Shown here: positions 57,418 to 64,000 of the stretch, in pieces
Layout of the letters: each line of letters starts with the position of its first letter
Position numbering within the stretch: position 1 is the stretch's first letter
Position numbers and translations under genes: made by a program
Assembly: GCA_003586115.2 (NCBI GenBank)
Contig: QVOM02000034.1
Location: 110,027,610 to 110,091,609 of the forward strand
Reading direction: 5' to 3'
Length of the DNA stretch: 64,000 nucleotides
From: Salvator merianae
Lineage: Eukaryota; Chordata; Lepidosauria; Squamata; Teiidae
The notes under the pieces: model-generated
Told to the model about the DNA's origin: nothing
The model's database searches: none
The model's input: the letters and a program-made list of their open reading frames with translations, nothing else

Positions 57418-57929
57418 AAAAAATTTGCATAACCCCTGGAGGCCACTGTCAATGTGGCATCTCCAAGGCTATTTACTGGGGGGCACTTATATGGTTGCTT
57501 TGTGCTCACTGCCTAGTAGAATGCTTTGAACTCATGATAGTACTTTCTGTCAGTCCGTGCAGAACCACTTCTGGTCTAAGATGATATCTGGAGGGCTGGC
57601 ATGTCAGAACAGCAGGTGTGAAAACAATTGAGTATTGTTTTGCTTTTGTGCCCTACTCATGGGGCATGAACGTAGTGTCGGTTAAAGAGACTGCCATTCA
57701 GATGGATGCAAGTGAATCATTAATTTCATATGGGAAATGGATTTTTTGTGGTAAAGGAAAATCTGAATTAAACTGAAAAAAGTATTGACTGGCAATTTGA
57801 TAAGATCTATGTAATATGAATGGTGCCAACAATTTGTGAACAGAAGTGATATGGAAATGCAGATAACCTGAATTGTGGACATACCTAGAACTATTAGTAT
57901 TATACAGATATTATGATGAATCAGACTAA

Positions 57930-59020
57930 GGCTGTGTTCAGACATAACAAAAGGGGTGACTTGGAGGCACCTCATAAAGACAGTGAGTGTGATCAGATGG
58001 GCTATTTCAGTCGACTTCCAGTTGAACTGAAGCTGTGGAGTCCATAAAGCTGACCGGAGAAGTCACCCCGCGGCTCTCCACAGCAGCCCGGAGATGACTC
58101 TTTTGCAATCGGCTGAACAGTGTTCTCGGGGTGACCTTTCCCTGTAAATCCTCCCCCACACGAGCGGAGGTGGGATTCTGCAGAAGGGAGGATGGAGGCT
58201 GCTGATGTCGCAGCCTCCCATTCGTGCAACTGATTAATGGAGCAACCATGGAATCGTTCAATCAGGGACTCTGTTCACCGTTTCCATGGGTACTCGGTAA
58301 AAAGGATTTATGAAGGTCTCGTTGCAATTTCTGTTTTAACAATAAAAGTTCCCGCAGCGCTAATAAAACGCCGAGGCGTCTCTTAGCGCCAAGTAAAAAG
58401 TTATTTATCTCCTGGACATTTCAGGCAATAGATAGCTGGTCCAACAGAGCTCTGAAATGGCGCTAACAGCTCTGTTGCTCCGTTCCTGCTGTCTAGCGAC
58501 GGAGCTCTCAGCACCATTTCAGTAACAACGTTGGAAGTGCCCGCAGCGTTGCCAACATTTGGGACAAACCAGGAAATAACTGAACGGGCAGCTGATCACA
58601 GCGTAGGCGCTATGAAGCTCTTAATTACAGAAGAAGCTGCCACCATTTTGAGCAAACTAGGAAGTAGCTAGACAGAACAGGAACTAATGAGAACAGAGAG
58701 ACTCCCGAATCAGCCAATTGCACAGGCAGGAGGACGGGCCAATGAGCGTACTCTACTCGTTGCTAACGAAGCTGTTACCTGGCTTTAAGTTGACTGCAGG
58801 AGGCGTATGGCAGGCAGAAACGGCCGATGAAAAGTTTCATCGGAGAGATATATGGATGAGGAAATTTGCTTGTGCTTTCAGATAAGTCGTCTGCTCGTTT
58901 GCATGCGGATAAAAGTGGGCATGTGTGATCACACCCAGTATGTGGCGCTCGTGTTCTGAAGTCTTCCTGAATCACTTTTTCTTCAGAGATGCTTTTTTTT
59001 GTGTGTGTCTGATCACAGCC
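57930..59020. mobile_element. PIF/Harbinger-like non-autonomous element, about 1.1 kb
   Basis: Terminal repeats GGCTGTGTTCAGACATAAC and (reverse complement of right end) GGCTGTGATCAGACACACA, with TAA on both outer sides (57927-57929 and 59021-59023). The inside is CpG-richer than its flanks (58000-58850). No transposase-like frame was found. Confidence 0.75.
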
Positions 59021-59689
59021 TAAGATAAGTAAAAATGTTTTTCATTATATTTTTTGTCTAATCAGGTAAATAATGTAGTAGTATTAGTAGCAATAGCAGC
59101 AATAGTAATGTCTGTTCACTTATGCCACTTTAAATATGTTAGCAAGCTAAGCAATTGCATATATTGCCAAATTAGATGGAATTTACTCAGCCCACTGCCA
59201 TTCAATATTGTTATTAAAATTAAAAATTCAATCATGGAGCATTTTGTAGATGAATATACATATATATTGTTATTTGAAACACATATGGTAAAAACAGACG
59301 TGGCTGGTAAAATGTCAGTAGAATGCAATTTCTATCCACTGGGTTGTCTGGGGTTCCCCAACTATACACACATATGCACAGTATATTTTCTAGTGTGCTA
59401 AAACCTTGTTCTCTTGCCTTGGTATACGCATACAGAACGTATGCTTACATCACATTATTCGGTGTCTGCTCTACTTGGGCATTTCCTTCCCTGTCAGCAT
59501 CATGCTGGATACCCACAAGAGTCCTCTGTTCCAGGGTCTACAAGAATGTAAGTATTGGCTATTTCAGATCCTCTTTGAAATAGACTTTCTAACAACAGTT
59601 GTTCTATGGAAAGGATCTTGCTGGGTTCTATTCGTTTCATTTTTTATACTGTTATTGATTCTTTATCTTTCCATGAGGTAGCAATGACT

Positions 59690-60240
59690 TTCTTTGCTGC
59701 TAACAGCAAAGAGTCAATCAAAATTTTATGAGTTACACTGTGATTTTTTTTTCCATTATAGACATGGAATATACACAATTCCCGAGTTAGTTCAACATTT
59801 ACTTGGGTGATAGTTGTGATTTCTTGCCTGACTGCTCACCAGAAGGATTGAATAATTGAGCATAGCTACCACATATCGTAATAGTGACCTATCTCTTTGC
59901 ATCCAACGAAGGAAGATGGGAACATTCTGGACCGTATGCTAGGAGTATAATACCACCTGTGTATTATTTTTTACATCCATTCTTTCACGTAAGCTGACTT
60001 GGCACGTTGGAGATATCGAGTTGTTTCTGAGGACCATTCCTCATCTGTGAATGTAATGTTTAAATCTGCTTTCCACAGCTTTTTCAGGGAGGATGAATGA
60101 GTTTTTCAAACTCGGTGCAATGTCTGTTTATTGCTGGATTTTATTCTTTGGAGTATGTGTTTCTCTGAAGCTTTCTTAGAAGGCTTTGTATACTGCATGA
60201 TGGTATATAATAAGTTATACTGCTTGCTTTTATGCATTGA
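59690..60240 (-). mobile_element. L1-clade LINE, ORF2 C-terminal fragment
   Basis: The minus strand reads LWKADLNITFTDEEWSSETT, then 'RAKSAYVKEW' and IIHRWYYTPS.RSRMFP, the L1 ORF2 pattern W-x-DL ... EEW ... HRWYLTP. Several stops and frame changes. Confidence 0.6.
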
Positions 60241-60625
60241 TCTTCATGCTGAGGTCACAGAGCAGTTTCAATGTAATATTAAATAATGAATAAAAATCTC
60301 AAATTTACAGGAAAAGACATCTGACCATAAAAATAAGTGGAAGAAGCACCTGAACTAGTTCTTGCAAGGATGTACAAAATTGGTTTGCTCACCATGATAC
60401 ATAAAATATTCACATATAGCACCAATTTCACAATAAATTCCCAGCTGGAAACACTCTCGCATTTTCCTTGCATATATTTTATGCCTTTATCCAGCTCTGT
60501 CATTACTCTATTTTACAACACTAGTAAAGTGCTTGAAGATTAAATTATTGTTAATCACAATTTAGTAAGAGCCAACTCCTAGTAATCTGACAGATACAGA
60601 AGAGGCCTACCATTATATTCTTCCA

Positions 60626-60692
60626 GGGAGGTGCTGGGGATTGAACCTACAACTTTCTGGTTTCTGGGACGTTGCTCAACCACTGAGCTACA
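60626..60692 (-). mobile_element. tRNA-derived SINE head
   Basis: Minus strand TGTAGCTCAGTGGTTGAGC (A box at 60680-60690) and GGTTCAATCCC (B box at 60637-60647) followed by CAGCACCTCC. The anticodon arm is not that of a usable tRNA and the 3' side runs into unrelated sequence, so it is a SINE and not a tRNA gene. Confidence 0.75.
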
Positions 60693-61554
60693 CACATTAT
60701 GTTATCTTGAGAATTGCAGGAGGAAATACTCATTTTAAAAACATGACATGCTGGAATTCTAGATCTCATTGTATTTGGAATTTTTAACTTGTGTCTGTAA
60801 TGCTAAAGATAACCATGGGTTGGATCATTTTCGCAGTGTTAACGTTTAGCCACACAGCAAAATTGCATCATCTGAAGGTTATCTGAGGATGGACTGTCTA
60901 CAATCCACTATGGACTTTAACATAGTTCAGCCGGTTGATGTAAATGAATGCTCCTGTCCCTACCCGTAACTCCATAATGGACTCTGACAACTTTAGAAAA
61001 CTTAGATTTGTTGATGCTCGTACCCTGATAACGTATTGTTTTTTTAATGGGTACAAATGAGGTCACCTCACCTGCCAATCTAAGAAAAGAACTCCCCTTG
61101 GCAGGGTTGCCATGGAATCCTGGAGGGGAGGCATGGAGAGGTTTTGTTACAGAGGCTCAAAAAAGAATACTTGGACTTGGGAGATGAAGAGTGAGGACAT
61201 AAGAGGGAAAACACCGTATGTTGATGAAAGAAAATTCAGCTTAAGGTGGCAAGAGACCAAGGGGAGAGACAGATGGCATGGAAATCCTATCCTCTGGAGT
61301 TATTGTGCCTTGGTTCTGACTCACAAGAAAATTAAAAACCTGCAACAATCTTTTTATCTATTGTTTGTTTTAAAATTGCCTGAGAGTATTGAGACCTTAT
61401 GCAGCAATGCTTAACCATTGAGCATTTACAGTGAGAATAAATTTTAATCTTGATCAGTCTCAGTTAAAGAATCAGTACCCTCACATGACAAGACACTTTA
61501 CTAGCAAGAAAATGTAACTCCTGAAGCAGTTGGGTGGTAACAGAGAATCGTGCA

Positions 61555-61626
61555 TGTAGTGTAAACCGTGTTGAGATTTTTTAAAATGAGAAATGGTATA
61601 TAAATGTTTTAAACAAAATAAATAAC
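61555..61626 (+). repeat. LINE/SINE 3' tail fragment
   Basis: 'GTAAACCGTGTTGAGATTTT' then 'GGTATATAAATGTTTTAAAC' and AAAATAAATAA, the common sauropsid 'GTAAACCGCCCTGAG...' tail. Confidence 0.6.
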
Positions 61627-61689
61627 TAAGGCTGTGGTCACATCCACAACATGATAGTTTGTCTTTAGATGGCCTGGGAACTGAGACTG

Positions 61690-62140
61690 TTTTCAGACTG
61701 TCCACACCTACCTTGGGGAGAGGGTTGAAGCAAGGTGGCTCTGGGGAGTGGCAGCGCAGCCACTTTGCACCTGGCACTAGATGGGCGAGAGCATGCTGGG
61801 CGGGCCAGTTTTGTTACCCCCTTCAGCTCTGAGCCCCAGAGCCCACAGCCTGCCCTCCATGTGCAACAGGATGTCCTTCCCAGGACAAGGTGAGGCAGCT
61901 CCATGGGTGTTGCAGCCATATCACAGACAGCAATGGCCAGCTTGGGTTACCCATCTGACTTCATGCCCACAGGCTGTCCTCTACATTGTCACTGTGCATG
62001 ATGGGATGCCCTTCCCAGGTTCGGGCAAGGTGGCTTCGTGGATGGTGCAACCAGATTGCAATCGGCAATGGCTAGCTCTGGTTGCCCCTTCCAGCTCTGG
62101 GCTCCGGGCCGCCCATCATCTTCACGTTGTCCTCTGTTAG
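61690..62140. repeat. Imperfect GC-rich tandem repeat, about 135-155 bp period
   Basis: About three diverged units, each with 'CAAGGTG.GGC', '(GATG).CCTTCCCAGG', 'AATGGC.AGC...GGTT.CCC', 'CAGCTCTG.GC' and 'TGTCCTC'. Anchor positions of CAAGG: 61731, 61886, 62026. A harbinger-like left end (TAAGGCTGTGGTCACATCCA) starts at about 61627, so the array may be the inside of a larger element. Confidence 0.65.
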
Positions 62141-62739
62141 GGATCACATGCCAAAACGACCTGAGCGCTGGGATAATTTGAATACAGGATAGTCCCAGTT
62201 GGAGGGGGATACTCTACAGAAGAAATGGAAATGCATTTTGGGTTGTGATCCCTGAAGGCAGAGGACAGCCTGAAGGTGGATTAAAAATAAGGTGTGACCT
62301 TATATAAGGAAATATACGAAAAATATCTTCTATCTTAATGTCTTGAGCTGAGGCAGTTTGGCAGTCAGGGTAGACAGCTGGCGTACAACAAGAAGTAAAT
62401 AATATTGCACCATGTTCCCAAAATCTTTGTGCTAACATTCCTCATGAAATTGGCACATATTATGTGCAAATTATATAGGTAATGGTGGTAAATAGCCATC
62501 ATTTTGTGCTGAATATGAGGGAGAAGCATAAACATTAAATTGTAACCATTTCCATCTCTCGGTAAAACAATCTTCATTGTTAAATCTTTTATTAAGAAAT
62601 GAGAGGAAACTCATTTTTCTAAGGTTTTTACTGTAAATTCACTTTGCAGGTAGGTACTCTCCAGATAGGACAGTAAGATCTGCATGCTCATCAAGGAGGT
62701 CCCCAGGTAATACTCCCAAAAGGCTTTGCCACTGACTAT

Positions 62740-63077
62740 CTAACCTGGGGGCTGTCTGCACAAATGAAGTATCACCTGGGGTCACTCTACATTCACATGA
62801 TACGTACCCAGATGAATCTTCAAAGGCATCTCTTCTCAGACTACCTTAAAGTGGTTGGAAAATGCCTCTCTGGAAAGGATCATTTTGGGTATATCAGTTC
62901 AGGTCACACTTGGATTGATTTCGCACTGGTCAGTATACTGGACCACCAAGTGTACTAGGAGCCTCCTTTCTGCATGCTAGTGTGGTTTAAGGGAGACAGG
63001 GAGACCATACCAGCATGCTGGAGGGAGGCTCTTTGTACACTTGTTGGTCTGATATACCACTCAGTGCAGAATTGCCC
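62740..63077. mobile_element. Probable PIF/Harbinger-like MITE
   Basis: The right end (reverse complement GGGCAATTCTGCACTGAGTG) is followed by TAA. The left end is less sure (GGGGGCTGTCTGCACAAATG near 62750). Internal stretches resemble 56335-56829. Confidence 0.5.
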
Positions 63078-63250
63078 TAAATCTGCTGCTCTGTGGCTGT
63101 CAAACAATTCCATTGTTGTTGTTTTAAATCACCAGTATGCCAATATGAAGGAATGTGGTTGTGTACACTACATTTTTTATCTTTTTCTGGCCAATGCAGT
63201 GAACATTAAATTGTTTCCTCAGCTCATCCTTCCATGAGTTGAAATATGGG

Positions 63251-63275
63251 GTGGGTGGGTGGGTAGGCTGCATGT
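63251..63275. repeat. (GGGT)n microsatellite
   Basis: GTGGGTGGGTGGGTGGGTAGG; four G3 runs, so it could form a G-quadruplex. Confidence 0.75.
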
Positions 63276-64000
63276 TGCTTACCCTCCTGTGCTACAAAGG
63301 GAAAAGTACTCATGGTGGTCATATTAATTAAGATCCATTTTATACCAAAGACAAGGATTTTCCTTAAGCTTTCTCCTGCTAGATTATATGAAGATGACTC
63401 ACTCTGCACCCCATGTTCCCACTTTTTCCCTCAAAGCAAGCAAAACAAGCACCAATTCATTTTGCTCTGATGTGTAGAACCAGAGCTCTGCCATTCACTG
63501 GTAGTGAGGGGAGATGAGATCACAGCTTTCTCTGCAGAATACAGTAGTTGTCTGTGTATATGCTTTTCTGTTTTTTAAAAAATATGTTCTTCCTAACCAG
63601 AGGACCATGGCACTGGGGATAAAGGGGGGGGGGGCCACATAGGCGTTACCTATTGATGGTTATGTGCAGATGAGAAGCACTGTGTTTTGAAACAAATTTT
63701 TAAAATGAATCCTACACATTCATTAATAGCATACAGTCTTGGATGATAGTGGAAAAAAGCAGTTGGGATGGCAAATGCACACTGTTAAATTGTCATTGCA
63801 ACTTATACTGGAAGAGAAAGGAGCAAGCGCAGAACTGGTGCTCTTCCTGTAGGGGGGACATTCTGTGCACCCGGGCATTTCAAAAAGAATGTTTGCTGGA
63901 AAGCTGCAGCATTAAGTGGGTTGTGGACCTCCAAAGCTGATGCAAAGCTCACCATTAGCACACTAGCTATATTCAAGCACTTGGTCGAAATGGAGAAGAA
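63276..64000. other. Right-edge intergenic sequence
   Basis: No gene recognised. A G-run lies at about 63626-63635. Short open frames show no family resemblance. Confidence 0.4.

Noticed and set aside
60626..60692. Possible tRNA gene
   Set aside because: A and B boxes are present but the acceptor stem and anticodon arm do not pair properly; kept as a SINE head.
1..64000. CRISPR arrays, bacterial operons or viral genomes
   Set aside because: No regular spacer-repeat array, no Shine-Dalgarno-linked genes and no set of viral genes; the sequence is vertebrate nuclear DNA with spliced genes.

Overview
The window is nuclear DNA of a vertebrate, most likely a sauropsid reptile and probably a squamate. 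Three multi-exon genes with canonical splice sites encode recognisable vertebrate proteins. The repeats are L2-clade, L1 and CR1 LINE pieces, tRNA-like and 5S rRNA-like SINEs, and many short hAT-like and PIF/Harbinger-like elements. There are no Alu-type or other mammal-specific repeats. Species cannot be fixed from sequence alone.

Layout: (1) 1-16.3 kb, minus strand: the 5' part of CCDC18 (coiled-coil domain containing 18), seven coding exons, running off the left edge. (2) About 16.1-16.75 kb: a CpG-rich, divergently placed promoter region with ZNF143-type motifs, shared by CCDC18 and TMED5. (3) 16.7-26.7 kb, plus strand: complete TMED5 (p24 gamma family cargo adaptor), four coding exons giving 229 residues, with a long 3' UTR containing an old L2 fragment. 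(4) 26.7-31 kb: convergent intergenic gap holding an hAT-type MITE. (5) 31-55 kb, minus strand: complete MTF2 (Polycomb-like 2, PRC2 accessory factor), fifteen coding exons giving 593 residues, including a 5-nt first coding exon and one intron with a GC donor. Its introns hold most of the L2, L1 and MITE copies. (6) 55-64 kb: repeat-rich intergenic DNA with no gene I can support.

The order CCDC18 - TMED5 - MTF2, with divergent CCDC18/TMED5 and convergent TMED5/MTF2, matches human 1p22 from memory. The three products act in different places: CCDC18 is a coiled-coil protein, TMED5 works in ER-Golgi transport, and MTF2 recruits PRC2 to CpG islands in the nucleus. Their proximity looks like conserved synteny, not an operon-like unit. 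Exon joins were checked by hand: codon phase is continuous across every junction of all three genes, and the TMED5 and MTF2 lengths equal the human proteins.

I found no credible undescribed biological system. The items most worth a second look are the GC-AG intron of MTF2, a solo LTR with a 4-bp target-site duplication beside the CCDC18/TMED5 promoter, an L2 copy that keeps its endonuclease but lost its reverse transcriptase, families of non-autonomous DNA transposons with clear target-site duplications, and a short GC-rich tandem repeat near 62 kb.
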